Below, in pieces: positions 27,741 to 39,267 of a DNA stretch of 64,000 nt. This stretch comes from an uncultured Bacteroidales bacterium. GTDB taxonomy: Bacteria > Bacteroidota > Bacteroidia > Bacteroidales > Muribaculaceae. Below the pieces are notes generated by a model that had not been told where the DNA came from, did not search any database, and saw only the letters and a program-made list of their open reading frames with translations. The stretch is taken from NCBI GenBank assembly GCA_902796035.1, contig CADBNR010000015.1, positions 1 through 64,000 on the forward strand, read 5' to 3'. How positions within the stretch are numbered: position 1 is the first letter of the stretch; every line of letters begins with the position of its first letter. The translations under genes were made by a program, and so were the position numbers.

Positions 27741-29158
27741 TGTCATACACTAAAATTACGAAGATGAAACGCATCATAAGCATAATGACAATAGCGGCTG
27801 CGGCCGCCGTTCCGGCGATGGTCTCGGCGCAGAACACATACTCGGGATATTTCCTGGAAAACTATACCTACGGCTATGAGATGAACCCCGCCTTCGGCAA
27901 CAACTCGAACTATGTGTCGATGCCGGTCCTGGGCAATCTCAACCTGTCCATGCGCGGTACGCTGCACCTCAGCAGCGTGGTGTTCAACAGAAACGGAAAG
28001 ACGGTGCTTTTTACCAATCCTGACGTGTCCGTTGCGGATGCGATGAAGGGCATCAAGGACAACAACCGCCTGGCCACATACGACAAGATCGAGATAATGA
28101 GCGCCGGCTTCAAGGCATGGGGCGGATACAACACCATCAACATCTCGGCCGTGGCCAACGTCGACGCCAGTGTGCCCGGCTCCTTCTTCCGTCTGGCCAA
28201 GGAGGGCATCACCAACCGCACCTACGACATCAAGGACCTGCGCGCACACGCCGAGGCTTACGGCCAGATCGCGCTGAACCACTCGCGCGACATCAAGCAG
28301 GTGCCCGGCCTGCGCATCGGCGCCGCCATCAAGTTCATGCTCGGAGTGGGCGCCATCGACGCGCAGTTCAACCGCGCCGAGCTGGAATTGGGCACCGACA
28401 ACTGGATAGCCCGCACCAACGCCGACATATACGCCTCGGTCAAGGGACTGACGTATAAGACGAAGACCTACGAGCCCAAGCAGCCCGGTCCGGGCAACGA
28501 GCCGTATGACTATGTCTCGGGCGCTGATCTGGACGGTTTCGGACTCAGCGGCTTTGGCATGGGCTTCGACCTCGGCGCACAGTATAAGTGGCGCGACTTC
28601 AACTTCTCGCTGGCTGTGGTGGACCTCGGCTTCATGAACTGGGGCAAGACACAGTGGGCGTCGACCGACGGCACGCGAGAGGTAGAGACCGACGCATTCA
28701 CTTTCAATTTCGACGACAAGGCCGACAACTCGTTCGACAACGAGCTGGACCGCCTGACCGACAACCTGTCGAAGCTGTACAACCTGAAGGACATGGGCGA
28801 GAAGAGCTCACACACCCGTTCGCTGCGCACCACCATCAACGCAGGCGTGGAGTATGAGCTGCCTTACTATCGCAAGCTGAAGTTCGGACTGTTGAACTCC
28901 ACCTGCATAGCCGGTCCCTACACCTGGACGCAGTTCCGTCTGTCGGCCAACGTGGCTCCCGTCAAGGTGTTCTCCGCCACGGCCAACGTAGCCTACGGCA
29001 CCTACGGCTTCGACTTCGGCTGGATGCTGAACCTGCACACGCAGAAAGGCTTCAACCTATTTGTCGGCATGGACCACACCCTCGGCAAGCTGGCCAAGCA
29101 GGGCATACCCCTCAACTCCAACGCCAGCCTGAACTTCGGCATCAACTTCCCCTTCTAA
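27740..29158 (+). CDS. DUF5723 family outer-membrane protein
   Basis: A 472-residue predicted beta-barrel with a signal peptide ending VSAQ. It begins with the typical NTYSGYFLENYTYGYEMNPAFG and ends in aromatic FGINFPF, as expected for BAM recognition. A conserved AWGGYNTINISAVANVDASV strand pair near residue 130 fits DUF5723. It starts at a TAATG overlap with the lipoprotein gene. An in-frame ATG at 27764 gives a tidier signal peptide (MKRIISIM) and may be the true start. A GC-rich hairpin follows the gene. The role is unknown; family members are porin-like. Confidence 0.85.
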   Translation: MSYTKITKMKRIISIMTIAAAAAVPAMVSAQNTYSGYFLENYTYGYEMNPAFGNNSNYVSMPVLGNLNLSMRGTLHLSSVVFNRNGKTVLFTNPDVSVADAMKGIKDNNRLATYDKIEIMSAGFKAWGGYNTINISAVANVDASVPGSFFRLAKEGITNRTYDIKDLRAHAEAYGQIALNHSRDIKQVPGLRIGAAIKFMLGVGAIDAQFNRAELELGTDNWIARTNADIYASVKGLTYKTKTYEPKQPGPGNEPYDYVSGADLDGFGLSGFGMGFDLGAQYKWRDFNFSLAVVDLGFMNWGKTQWASTDGTREVETDAFTFNFDDKADNSFDNELDRLTDNLSKLYNLKDMGEKSSHTRSLRTTINAGVEYELPYYRKLKFGLLNSTCIAGPYTWTQFRLSANVAPVKVFSATANVAYGTYGFDFGWMLNLHTQKGFNLFVGMDHTLGKLAKQGIPLNSNASLNFGINFPF

Positions 29159-29184
29159 GCGGATTCCCTATATCAACATAAGAG

Positions 29185-29216
29185 ACAGGCGGTGTGTCGT
29201 GCGACACACCGCCTGT
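29185..29216 (+). terminator. Hairpin after the DUF5723 gene
   Basis: A perfect 15-bp stem (ACAGGCGGTGTGTCG and its complement) around TG, 26 nt past the stop. There is no T tract, so it may be a 3' mRNA-protecting hairpin instead of an intrinsic terminator. Nothing else is visible between it and 29307. Confidence 0.6.
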
Positions 29217-29307
29217 AACATAATGGCATCGTTAGCCAACAACAGCACAATCCTTAGCAGGAGGTAATACGTTGATATGTAGTCGGGATTGATGTGGGGA
29301 AGGTCGC

Positions 29308-29820
29308 CTATACGCCCAGGACTATGGCAGGATCAATCTGTAATTCGGTTGAGATTCTACGGCCAACCTTTAGAGTAGGCTCCGCTTTACCGGACAGAAA
29401 ATCGCAGATACGCGACGGACTTACACCAATCTTTTTGGCAAGTGCAGCCTGAGAAAGTCCCATTTCATACATGCGCAATTTGAGTATGTCAATCAATGAT
29501 GGTTCGCCGACAGGATAATGCACATCCTCATACTCCTGCACAAGACGAGACAGAAGATAAAGCTCGATGCAGACCTGAAAATCATGCTCGCCGAAGCTTC
29601 GGAATCGCCTCCCGATCTCCATTGAAACGGTTGAGTCGGTGATGCCTTCTACGATATTCTGCTTGCAGCTGCGGGCAGCCTGCCTCATCTGGTCGATGGT
29701 CCTGGTGGTATATGAGAAGGCTCGCCGGATAAACATTTCTGTGACATCAGAAACACAGGCGGCCTTGCGATAGATGTTCCATCGCGACAGGTCGCCTGTG
29801 ATTTTGAGGAATCCGTCCAT
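29308..29820 (-). CDS. Chimeric protein: truncated four-helix-bundle suffix domain fused to a HigA-like XRE domain
   Basis: A 170-residue protein. Residues about 15-68 match the start of the four-helix-bundle suffix family (TRTIDQMRQAARSCKQNIVEG), but the match stops abruptly at SMEI, where that family normally continues for another helix and a half. From about residue 83 it matches the HigA/COG5499 antitoxin-type regulator (EYEDVHYPVGEPSLIDILKLRMYEMGLSQ) with an XRE helix-turn-helix at 119-148 (GLSQAALAKKIGVSPSRICDFLSGK). The likely origin is an in-frame deletion fusing two genes. No HigB-type toxin or other partner gene lies beside it. It may still bind DNA through the C-terminal HTH. Confidence 0.7.
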   Translation of the reverse strand: MDGFLKITGDLSRWNIYRKAACVSDVTEMFIRRAFSYTTRTIDQMRQAARSCKQNIVEGITDSTVSMEIGRRFRSFGEHDFQVCIELYLLSRLVQEYEDVHYPVGEPSLIDILKLRMYEMGLSQAALAKKIGVSPSRICDFLSGKAEPTLKVGRRISTELQIDPAIVLGV

Positions 29821-29857
29821 AAGGAGAAACCTTATTGGTGGTTACTGGATATAAGAA

Positions 29858-29902
29858 TTATAAGAGTTATAAGAGTTATAAGAGTTATAAGAGTTATAAG
29901 AT
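29858..29902. repeat. Five tandem copies of a 9-bp repeat after guaA
   Basis: TTATAAGAG repeats four times perfectly and once with a final T (29858-29902), and a degenerate unit precedes it. It lies 22 bp past the guaA stop, in non-coding DNA, so any length change would affect only the 3' flank. Confidence 0.9.
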
Positions 29903-29923
29903 TTATACTTCTTATACCGGGAG

Positions 29924-31450
29924 TTACTCCCACTCGATGGTGGCCGGCGGCTTGGAGGAGATGTCGTAGACTACGCGGTTCACGCCGCGCACCTTGTTGA
30001 TGATCTCGTTGCTGACCTTGGCCAGAAGCTCGTAGGGGAGGTGTACCCAGTCGGCGGTCATGCCGTCGGTTGAGATGACGGCGCGCAGGGCCACGCAGTT
30101 CTCGTACGTGCGCTCGTCGCCCATCACGCCTACGCTCTGCACGGGCAGCAGCATCACACCGGCCTGCCATACCTTGTCGTACCAGCCGGACTGGCGCAGG
30201 TTGTCGATGAAGATCTTGTCGGCGGCCTGCAGCACCTGTACCTTATGCGGAGTGATGTCGCCCAGGATGCGGATACCGAGTCCGGGTCCCGGGAAGGGGT
30301 GACGGCCAATCAGGTTCTGGTCGATGCCCAACGCGCGTCCCACGCGGCGCACCTCGTCCTTGAATAGCAGACGCAGCGGCTCAACAACCTGCAGGTTCAT
30401 CTCCTTGGGCAGTCCGCCCACGTTGTGGTGCGACTTGATGGTGGCCGACGGGCCTTTGACCGAGCAGCTTTCTATCACGTCGGGATAGATGGTGCCCTGG
30501 CCCAGCCAGCGGGCGTTCTCCTCCTTCTTCGCCTCTGCGTTGAACACCTCGACGAAGTCGCGGCCTATTATCTTGCGCTTCTGCTCGGGTTCGGTGACGC
30601 CCTTCAGGTCGTTGTAGAAACGCTCGGAAGCGTCCACGCCTGTCACGTTCAGACCCATGCCCTGGTACGAAGCAAGCACGTCCTCGAACTCGTTGGCGCG
30701 CAGCAGACCGTTGTTGACGAATATGCAGTGCAGGTTGTGTCCGATGGCCTTGTGCAGCAGCACGGCGGCTACGGTGGAATCCACGCCGCCAGACAGACCC
30801 ATTATCACCTTGTCGTCGCCGATCTTCTCCTTAAGTTCGGCCACCGTCGAGTCGATGAACGAGGCGGGGCTCCATGTGCCGGCGCATCCGCAGATGTCCA
30901 TCACGAAGTTGGACAGCAGCTTCGGACCGTCGGTGGAGTGGAACACCTCGGGGTGAAACTGGATGCCCCATGTCATCTCGCCGCCGATGTGGTATGCGGC
31001 ATACTTCACGTCCTCGGTCGAGCCGATCACCTCGTAGTTGGCGGGCACGGAGGTGATGGAGTCGCCGTGGCTCATCCACACCTGCGTGGGCGAAGGGAGA
31101 CCATGCATCAGCGGGTCACCGGGAGCCACTACGCTGAGTATGGCGCGGCCATACTCGCGGCTCGGAGCGCCCTCGACCTCGCCGCCGTAGGCGTAGGCCA
31201 GGTACTGCGCGCCGTAGCATACGCCCAGCAACGGCAGCTTGCCCTTGATCTGCGACAGGTCGGGCTTCGGCGCGTCCTCGTCGCGAACCGATGCAGGACT
31301 GCCCGACAGTATCACTCCCTTAACCTCCGCATCAATCTCCGGAATCTTGTTGAAGGGGTGAATCTCGCAATACACGTTCAGCTCGCGCACACGGCGCGCT
31401 ATGAGCTGGGTGTATTGTGAGCCAAAGTCCAATATCAGAATTTTTTCCAT
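29924..31450 (-). CDS. guaA: GMP synthase (glutamine-hydrolysing)
   Basis: A 508-residue bifunctional enzyme converting XMP to GMP. The N-terminal class I glutaminase has nucleophile C78 in [11 protein letters not shown] and H166/E168 in QFHPE. The synthetase half has the PP-loop [12 protein letters not shown] (about 218-229) and the C-terminal dimerisation domain ending in KPPATIEWE. It is the last gene of the purine cluster, 13 nt after guaB, so the two steps from IMP to GMP are adjacent. No terminator hairpin is obvious downstream; only a 9-bp tandem repeat is seen. Confidence 0.98.
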   Translation of the reverse strand: MEKILILDFGSQYTQLIARRVRELNVYCEIHPFNKIPEIDAEVKGVILSGSPASVRDEDAPKPDLSQIKGKLPLLGVCYGAQYLAYAYGGEVEGAPSREYGRAILSVVAPGDPLMHGLPSPTQVWMSHGDSITSVPANYEVIGSTEDVKYAAYHIGGEMTWGIQFHPEVFHSTDGPKLLSNFVMDICGCAGTWSPASFIDSTVAELKEKIGDDKVIMGLSGGVDSTVAAVLLHKAIGHNLHCIFVNNGLLRANEFEDVLASYQGMGLNVTGVDASERFYNDLKGVTEPEQKRKIIGRDFVEVFNAEAKKEENARWLGQGTIYPDVIESCSVKGPSATIKSHHNVGGLPKEMNLQVVEPLRLLFKDEVRRVGRALGIDQNLIGRHPFPGPGLGIRILGDITPHKVQVLQAADKIFIDNLRQSGWYDKVWQAGVMLLPVQSVGVMGDERTYENCVALRAVISTDGMTADWVHLPYELLAKVSNEIINKVRGVNRVVYDISSKPPATIEWE

Positions 31451-31463
31451 AGGTTCTAATGTG

Positions 31464-32939
31464 TTATCCCTCGCCTCGCGAGTAGTTGGGAGCCTCCTTG
31501 GTGATGGTCACGTCGTGGGGATGGTTCTCGACCACGGCTGCGGAGGTGATCTTCACGAACTTGGCTTCGTGGAGGGCGTCGATGTTCTTGGCGCCTACAT
31601 AGCCCATACCCGAGCGGAGGCCGCCGATGAGCTGATAGACAGTCTCGCCGAGCGTTCCCTTGTAGGGCACACGGGCCACGATGCCCTCGGGCACCAGCTT
31701 GGAGGCGTCGCAGGTCTCGCCCTGGAAGTAGCGGTCCTTGGAACCGGCCTGCATGGCTTCGACGGAACCCATGCCCCGGTATGCCTTGAACTTACGTCCG
31801 TTGTATATGATGGTCTCGCCGGGAGACTCCTCTACGCCGGCGAACATGGAACCCATCATCACGCAGTCGCCGCCGGCGGCAAGAGCCTTGACGATGTCGC
31901 CCGAATAGCGTAGACCTCCGTCGGCGATGACCGGCACGCCATACTTATGCGCGGCCTGAGCTGCGTCGAATATGGCCGTGAGCTGAGGCACGCCCACACC
32001 TGCCACGATGCGCGTGGTGCAGATGGAGCCCGGACCGATGCCCACCTTGATGCCGTCTGCGCCGGCCTTGACCAGATATTCGGCGGCCTCGGCGGTGGCG
32101 ATGTTACCCACCACCACATCGATACCGGGGAATTTCTCCTTCACAGCCTTGAGCGTGCGGATCACGTTGGCCGAATGACCGTGTGCCGTGTCAATCACGA
32201 CGGCGTCCACGCCATTCTCCACCAAAGCCTCGACGCGATTCAGCACGTCGCCCGTCACGCCCACGCCCGCAGCCACGCGCAGACGCCCCTTGGCATCCTT
32301 GCAGGCGCGCGGATACTCGGCTATCTTCGTGATGTCGCGGTATGTGATGAGGCCAACCAGACGGTTCTCCTTGTCCACCACGGGCAGCTTCTCGATCTTG
32401 TTCTGAAGCAGGATTTTCTTTGCTTCGTCCAGGTCGGTCTTGTCGGTGGTGATGAGCTTGTCGGAAGTCATGATCTTCTCCACCGGCACGTTGAGGTCGG
32501 ACTGGAAGCGGAGGTCACGGTTGGTGATGATGCCTATCAGGTGGTTCTCGTCGTCCACCACGGGAATGCCGCCGATACGGTTCTCGCGCATCAGGCGCAG
32601 AGCCTGGGCCACGGTGGCCTCCTTGGTGATGGTGATGGGGTCGTAGATCATGCCTGAGTCGGCGCGTTTCACCTTGCGCACCTGAGCGGCCTGGTCGGCG
32701 ATGGACATGTTCTTATGAATCACGCCGATACCGCCCTCGCGGGCGATTGCGATGGCCATGGGGGCCTCGGTCACGGTGTCCATGGCGGCGGACACCATCG
32801 GTATCTGAAGCTCGATGTTACGCGAGAATCGCGATTTGAGCTGCACCAGGTTCGGGGTCACCTCCGAATATGCCGGTATGAGCAGCACATCGTCGAAGGT
32901 GAAGCCTTCCTGGGCTATTTTCTCTGATTGGAATGACAT
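31464..32939 (-). CDS. guaB: IMP dehydrogenase
   Basis: A 491-residue NAD-dependent enzyme, the first committed step to GMP. Catalytic C307 sits in [11 protein letters not shown], and the flap and GGL..GD motifs follow. Two CBS modules fill about residues 98-205 ([30 protein letters not shown]) and usually sense adenylates and guanylates. The ATG at 32939 ([20 protein letters not shown]) was chosen; the open frame extends 31 codons further only into the end of purA. Gaps are 7 nt from purA and 13 nt to guaA, consistent with one transcript. Confidence 0.98.
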   Translation of the reverse strand: MSFQSEKIAQEGFTFDDVLLIPAYSEVTPNLVQLKSRFSRNIELQIPMVSAAMDTVTEAPMAIAIAREGGIGVIHKNMSIADQAAQVRKVKRADSGMIYDPITITKEATVAQALRLMRENRIGGIPVVDDENHLIGIITNRDLRFQSDLNVPVEKIMTSDKLITTDKTDLDEAKKILLQNKIEKLPVVDKENRLVGLITYRDITKIAEYPRACKDAKGRLRVAAGVGVTGDVLNRVEALVENGVDAVVIDTAHGHSANVIRTLKAVKEKFPGIDVVVGNIATAEAAEYLVKAGADGIKVGIGPGSICTTRIVAGVGVPQLTAIFDAAQAAHKYGVPVIADGGLRYSGDIVKALAAGGDCVMMGSMFAGVEESPGETIIYNGRKFKAYRGMGSVEAMQAGSKDRYFQGETCDASKLVPEGIVARVPYKGTLGETVYQLIGGLRSGMGYVGAKNIDALHEAKFVKITSAAVVENHPHDVTITKEAPNYSRGEG

Positions 32940-32946
32940 GGCGGGC

Positions 32947-34245
32947 TTATTTAATGAATTCTTGTAATGCGGGAGAGGTGATGAAAGTCTGGGTGCGGTC
33001 CGGGCCGACGGAAACGAGCCCGACGGGCACACCGGTCAGCTCCTTGATGGTCTCGAGATACTTCTTGGCGTTCTCGGGCAGGTCCTCGTAGCGTGTCACG
33101 CCGGTTATGTCCTCCTTCCAGCCGGGAAGTTCCACGAACACGGGCTTGACGCGTTCCAGCGCAGCGATGGTGGCCGGCGGATTCTCTATCATCTTGCCGT
33201 CCAGCTCATAGCCCTTGCATATCTTGAGCGTGTCGATGCCGCTGAGCACGTCGAGCAGCGTAATGGCCCAGTTGGTGATACCGGCTAATTGCGCGGTGTA
33301 GCGTGCCACCTGAGCGTCGAGCCAGCCCACGCGGCGCGGACGACCCGTGACGGTGCCGTATTCATGGCCGCGTTCGCGAATGCCGTCGCCGATTTCGTCG
33401 TGCAGCTCGGTAGGGAAGGGACCCTCGCCCACACGGGTGCAGTAAGCCTTCAGCACTCCGGCCACTGTGCCGATGTGCTGCGGTGCGATACCGGCGCCTA
33501 CCGGCACGGACGCCGATGACGGCGTGGAGGATGTGACGTAGGGATAGGTGCCGTGGTCGATGCACAGCATCATGCCCTGGGCACCCTCGAACAGGATGTG
33601 GCCGTCGCCCTTGAGGTGGTGGTTTATCAGCGCCGACGTGTCGGTGATTCTATGGCCGATCTGACCGGCTATCTCCATATACTGGTCGTAAACCTGGTCG
33701 ACGTCGAATTCAGGCAGGCCGAGAGCCTTCAGTTCCGGATTCTTGACAGCCAATGCGGCCTCGAGACGCTTGCGGAAGTATGCGGGTTCCTGCAGGTCGC
33801 CGATGCGGAGGCCGATGCGCGAGTACTTGTCGGCGTAAGCCGGACCGATACCGTTCTTGGTGGTGCCGATCAGGTCGGAGCCGCGGTTGCCCTCGTAAGC
33901 GCCGTCCAGTACGGAGTGCCACGGCATCACCATGGCGGCGCGGTCGGAGATGTACAGCTTATAGTCGGTCACACCCTCGTCGGCCAGCTTCTTAAGCTCG
34001 GCCACTACCGATACGGGATTCACCACCATGCCGTTGCCCATCACGTTGATGGTCTCGGGGTTGAAGATACCCGACGGAATGGAGCGCAGGCTGTGCTTGC
34101 GGCCGTCGAACATCACGGAGTGGCCCGCGTTGTTGCCCCCCTGATAGCGCACCACCATGTCGGCGTGGCTCGCGAAGTAGTCGGTGATTTTACCTTTGCC
34201 TTCGTCTCCCCACTGGGAGCCGAGTACAACTAATGTCTTTGCCAT
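32947..34245 (-). CDS. purA: Adenylosuccinate synthetase
   Basis: A 432-residue GTP-dependent enzyme joining IMP and aspartate. The P-loop QWGDEGKGK (11-19) and the IMP-binding GGNNAGHS (36-43) start the protein; GVGEGPFPTEL and the C-terminal GVPVGLVSVGPDR are guanine-binding. The ATG at 34245 is the real start; the longer open frame runs back into purB. It lies between purB and guaB, so the branch point to AMP and GMP is encoded together. Confidence 0.98.
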   Translation of the reverse strand: MAKTLVVLGSQWGDEGKGKITDYFASHADMVVRYQGGNNAGHSVMFDGRKHSLRSIPSGIFNPETINVMGNGMVVNPVSVVAELKKLADEGVTDYKLYISDRAAMVMPWHSVLDGAYEGNRGSDLIGTTKNGIGPAYADKYSRIGLRIGDLQEPAYFRKRLEAALAVKNPELKALGLPEFDVDQVYDQYMEIAGQIGHRITDTSALINHHLKGDGHILFEGAQGMMLCIDHGTYPYVTSSTPSSASVPVGAGIAPQHIGTVAGVLKAYCTRVGEGPFPTELHDEIGDGIRERGHEYGTVTGRPRRVGWLDAQVARYTAQLAGITNWAITLLDVLSGIDTLKICKGYELDGKMIENPPATIAALERVKPVFVELPGWKEDITGVTRYEDLPENAKKYLETIKELTGVPVGLVSVGPDRTQTFITSPALQEFIK

Positions 34246-34264
34246 TGTATTGATTAGAAAAGGG

Positions 34265-35566
<1,302 letters not shown>

Positions 35567-35573
35567 GTCTTTG

Positions 35574-36425
35574 TTATTTGTTTACACGGTTCAGATAGCA
35601 TTCCAGCGTGTTCTCCATGAGGCATGCGCGCGTCATGGGTCCTACGCCGCCGGGCACGGGGGTGATGAGCAGCGCGGCGTCCTTGACAGCGTCAAAGTCC
35701 ACGTCGCCCACTAATTTGCCGGTCTCCGGGTCACGGTTGATTCCCACGTCTATCACGGTTGCGCCCGGCTTCACGAAGTCGGCGCCGGCGAAACGCGGAC
35801 GACCTACGGCCACGACCAGGATGTCGGCCTGCGCGGAGATCTGCGGCAGGTTGCGCGTGCGGCTGTGAGCCATGGTCACGGTGGCGTTGCGGTCCAGCAG
35901 CATCTTGGCCATGGGCAGGCCCACGATATTGCTGCGGCCTATCACCACGGCGTTCTTGCCCTCGATCTCCACGTGATGTTCGTCCAGCATCTTCATGATG
36001 CCTTTCGGGGTGCAGGGAGCCACGCAGGGGCGCTTCTGCCACAGGGCGGCCACGTTGTGGGGATGGAAACCGTCCACATCCTTCTCGGCGCTGATGGCCT
36101 CGATGACGCGGTCTTCGTTGATGTGCTTCGGCACGGGGAGCTGGACTAAGATGCCGTCAACCTCCGGGTCGTCGTTCAGGCGCTGTATCTCGGCCAACAG
36201 CTGCTCCTCGGTGGTGCTTTCGGGCAAGCGCAGCGTGGTGCTCTTGAAGCCACACTGCTCTGCGTCCTTCCCCTTGGACTTGACATACGATTGCGAGGCG
36301 GGATCCTCGCCCACCAGTATCACGGCCAGGTGAGGCGCGCGGCCATATTTGGCGACACACTCCTGCACCTTGGCGGCTACTTCCTCCTTGGTGGCCTTGG
36401 CCAATGCTTTTCCGTCTATATTCAT
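35574..36425 (-). CDS. folD: Bifunctional methylene-THF dehydrogenase/methenyl-THF cyclohydrolase
   Basis: A 283-residue enzyme that makes 10-formyl-THF for PurH. Y47 and K51 in YVKSKGK match the catalytic Tyr/Lys pair of the family. [17 protein letters not shown] and the NADP-binding [16 protein letters not shown] are typical. Its place between purD and purB links one-carbon supply with the AICAR formylation step. It is 3 nt from purD, so the two are probably translationally coupled. Confidence 0.97.
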   Translation of the reverse strand: MNIDGKALAKATKEEVAAKVQECVAKYGRAPHLAVILVGEDPASQSYVKSKGKDAEQCGFKSTTLRLPESTTEEQLLAEIQRLNDDPEVDGILVQLPVPKHINEDRVIEAISAEKDVDGFHPHNVAALWQKRPCVAPCTPKGIMKMLDEHHVEIEGKNAVVIGRSNIVGLPMAKMLLDRNATVTMAHSRTRNLPQISAQADILVVAVGRPRFAGADFVKPGATVIDVGINRDPETGKLVGDVDFDAVKDAALLITPVPGGVGPMTRACLMENTLECYLNRVNK

Positions 36426-36428
36426 TGC

Positions 36429-37694
36429 TTATAATTCGTTACGTGATTCGGCGGCGCCGATATCGCTGCGGTAGAATAATCCCTGAGAGTTTTCGGCCAC
36501 TGCCTTGGCGTCCTTCAGCGCTTTGGCGCGGGCCTCGGCGAGTGTGGCGCCGGAATCGGTGACCATCAGCACGCGGCCTCCGGCCGACACGAGCCGGTCG
36601 CCGTCCATCTTAGTACCCATGTGGAACACTTTGCCCTCGACCCGGTCCAGACCGCCCAAGGGCAGTCCCTTGGGATAGGAGCCGGGATAACCGTCGGCTG
36701 CCAATACGATGCCCAGGCGCGTCTCGGGACTCCACTCGATGTCGAAGTCCTTGCCGTCAAGCACGGCCTCGAACACCTTGTATATATCCGACTGCATACG
36801 GGGCAGCACCACTTCGGTCTCAGGGTCGCCGAAACGGGCGTTGAACTCTATTACCTTGGGCACGCCGTTGTTTAGGATAAGACCTCCGTACAGCACGCCG
36901 GTGAAGGGATTTCCCTCATCGGCCATGGCTTTGGCCACGGGTTTCATGATGGTGTCGAGGGCGGTCTGACGGATCTCGTCGGTTACGAAAGGCACGGGTG
37001 AATAAGCACCCATACCGCCGGTGTTGGGACCGCGGTCGTTGTCGAAGGCACGTTTATGGTCGCGGGCTATCGCTAAGGGATATACCCTTGGGCCGTTGAC
37101 CAGACACATGAACGAGAACTCCGGACCGTCCAGGAATTCCTCCACCACCACGCGACCCTTGCCGAACTCGTCGTCCAGAAGCATGTTGCGCAGCGCGGCC
37201 TCGGCTTCCTCGTGGCTCTGGGCCACTACCACGCCCTTGCCGGCGGCCAGTCCGTCGTACTTGATGACCGAGCGTTCCGGACCGGCCAACACATACTTCA
37301 GCGCCTCGTCAAAATCGTCGAAGGTGCGCGACGCGGCCGTCGGAATGTTGTGACGCGCCATCAGTTCCTTGGCGAACGCCTTGGACGACTCAATCTGCGC
37401 GGCGGCCTTGGTGGGGCCGAATATGCGCAGACCGCGCTTGCGGAACTCGTCGACGATACCGGCTGCCAGAGGCACCTCAGGGCCGACCACGGTCAGCGAT
37501 ACCGAGGCATCGGTGGCAAAGCGCGCCAGGTCGTTGATGTCGGTGACGGGAATGGACACCGGAGTCGCTATGGTGTCGATGCCGGCGTTGCCGGGAGCGC
37601 AGTATATACGGCCCACGCTCTCCGAACGCTTCAGTGCATCGACTATGGCGTGCTCGCGTCCGCCGCTTCCTATTACCAATACGTTGTAAGTCAT
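36429..37694 (-). CDS. purD: Phosphoribosylamine-glycine ligase
   Basis: A 421-residue ATP-grasp enzyme that forms GAR from phosphoribosylamine, glycine and ATP. The N-terminal VLVIGSGGREHAIVDAL is the signature motif; VIKYDGLAAGKGVVVA is the ATP loop; EFNARFGDPETEVVLPR holds metal-binding E and D residues. It sits between purH and folD. Confidence 0.98.
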   Translation of the reverse strand: MTYNVLVIGSGGREHAIVDALKRSESVGRIYCAPGNAGIDTIATPVSIPVTDINDLARFATDASVSLTVVGPEVPLAAGIVDEFRKRGLRIFGPTKAAAQIESSKAFAKELMARHNIPTAASRTFDDFDEALKYVLAGPERSVIKYDGLAAGKGVVVAQSHEEAEAALRNMLLDDEFGKGRVVVEEFLDGPEFSFMCLVNGPRVYPLAIARDHKRAFDNDRGPNTGGMGAYSPVPFVTDEIRQTALDTIMKPVAKAMADEGNPFTGVLYGGLILNNGVPKVIEFNARFGDPETEVVLPRMQSDIYKVFEAVLDGKDFDIEWSPETRLGIVLAADGYPGSYPKGLPLGGLDRVEGKVFHMGTKMDGDRLVSAGGRVLMVTDSGATLAEARAKALKDAKAVAENSQGLFYRSDIGAAESRNEL

Positions 37695-37710
37695 GGTATA
37701 AGGCTGATGA

Positions 37711-39240
37711 TTAGTGTTTGAAATGACGCATGCCGGTGAAAAGCATCGTGATGCCTTTCTCGTCGGCCTTTACGATTGAATCCTTGTCGCGGATGGAGCC
37801 GCCGGGCTGTACGATGGCCGTAACGCCGTAATGCGAAGCCTGCTCCACGGTGTCGTCGAAGGGCAGGAATCCGTCGGAAGCTAATACCAGACCTTCGGTG
37901 GCACCGGCAGCGCGGGCCTCCTCAAGGGCTATGGTGGCCGAACCCACACGGTTCATCTGGCCTGCTCCGACGCCGAGGGTGGCGCCGTTCTTCACTACCA
38001 CGATGGCGTTGGACTTCACGTGCTTAACTATCTTCCAGCCGAAGTTGAGGTCAGCCAGTTCCTGTGCGGTGGGCTTGCGCTCGGTCACGCACATCTCGTC
38101 GGTCAGGGTGACGCATTCGGTGTCGGCGTCCTGAACCAGCAGACCGCCTGTAACGCCCGTGTACTTGGGACGCTTGCAGCGGGGCGCCGACATGTCGATC
38201 ACCAGCACGCGCAGGTTCTTCTTGGTAGCCAATACCTCAAGGGCCTCGTCGCTGAACGACGGAGCCATGACTATCTCCAGGAATATGGGCTTCAGTCCGA
38301 GGGCTATCTCCTTGGTAACCTCGCGGTTGAAAGCCACGATGCCGCCATAGATGCTGACCTTGTCCGCCTCGTACGCGCGGGTCCATGCCTCGAGGGCATC
38401 CTTGCCCACAGCGGCGCCACAGGGATTCATGTGCTTCAGCGCGCAGCAGAAAGGCTCCGAGAATTCGGATGTGATTTCCAGAGCAGCGTTTGCGTCCTGG
38501 ATGTTGTTGTAACTCAGTTCCTTGCCCTGTATCTGACGGGCACCGGCCACGGAATACGTGCCGGGAACGGCCTCAGCGTAGAACTTGGCCTCCTGATGAG
38601 GATTCTCGCCGTAACGCAGCGATTGAACCAGGTCGAAGTCGAGGAACAGCTTCTCGTTCAGACCGGCCTTCATACGCATATATGTGGCGATGTGGGCGTC
38701 ATACTGTGCGGTGTGGGTGTATGCCTTGGCCGACAGCTTGATGCGGGTGTCGATGTCGGTGTTGCCGAAGCGGCGAATCTCGTCCAGCACCACGTCATAG
38801 TCGCCGGGATCGCATACCACGGTAACGGCCGCGAAGTTCTTGGCGGCGCTGCGGAGCATGGAGGGCCCGCCTATGTCGATGTGCTCCACGGCGTCCTCGA
38901 GTGTGCAGCCGGGTTTGGCCACGGTTGCCTCGAAGGGATAGAGGTTGACGCATACCATGTCGATGGTCTCGATGCCGTTCTCCTTGAGCTGGGCCATGTC
39001 GCCGGGGTTGTCGCGACGGCCCAGCAGACCGCCGTGCACACGGGGGTGCAGAGTCTTGACGCGGCCTCCGCATATCTCCGGGAAGCCCGTAACCTCGCTG
39101 ATGCCGGTGGTCTTCACGCCACTGTCCTCAAGCAGCTTCTGTGTGCCGCCCGTGGCGATGATTTCCCATCCTGATTCCACCAGACCCTTGGCGAATTCCA
39201 CCAGGCCTGTCTTATCGCTTACGCTGAATAATGCGCGCAT
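37711..39240 (-). CDS. purH: Bifunctional AICAR formyltransferase/IMP cyclohydrolase
   Basis: A 509-residue enzyme for the last two steps to IMP. The N-terminal MGS-like IMP cyclohydrolase domain (SVSDKTGLVEFAKGL, GRVKTLHPRVHGGLL) is followed by the transformylase domain (ALKHMNPCGAA, MNRVGSATIA), which ends in GMRHFKH. It is probably shared with folD for cofactor supply. The ATG is the only good start, 27 nt after purM. Confidence 0.97.
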   Translation of the reverse strand: MRALFSVSDKTGLVEFAKGLVESGWEIIATGGTQKLLEDSGVKTTGISEVTGFPEICGGRVKTLHPRVHGGLLGRRDNPGDMAQLKENGIETIDMVCVNLYPFEATVAKPGCTLEDAVEHIDIGGPSMLRSAAKNFAAVTVVCDPGDYDVVLDEIRRFGNTDIDTRIKLSAKAYTHTAQYDAHIATYMRMKAGLNEKLFLDFDLVQSLRYGENPHQEAKFYAEAVPGTYSVAGARQIQGKELSYNNIQDANAALEITSEFSEPFCCALKHMNPCGAAVGKDALEAWTRAYEADKVSIYGGIVAFNREVTKEIALGLKPIFLEIVMAPSFSDEALEVLATKKNLRVLVIDMSAPRCKRPKYTGVTGGLLVQDADTECVTLTDEMCVTERKPTAQELADLNFGWKIVKHVKSNAIVVVKNGATLGVGAGQMNRVGSATIALEEARAAGATEGLVLASDGFLPFDDTVEQASHYGVTAIVQPGGSIRDKDSIVKADEKGITMLFTGMRHFKH

Positions 39241-39267
39241 TTTTTTATCCTTAATCTAAATTGGTTA

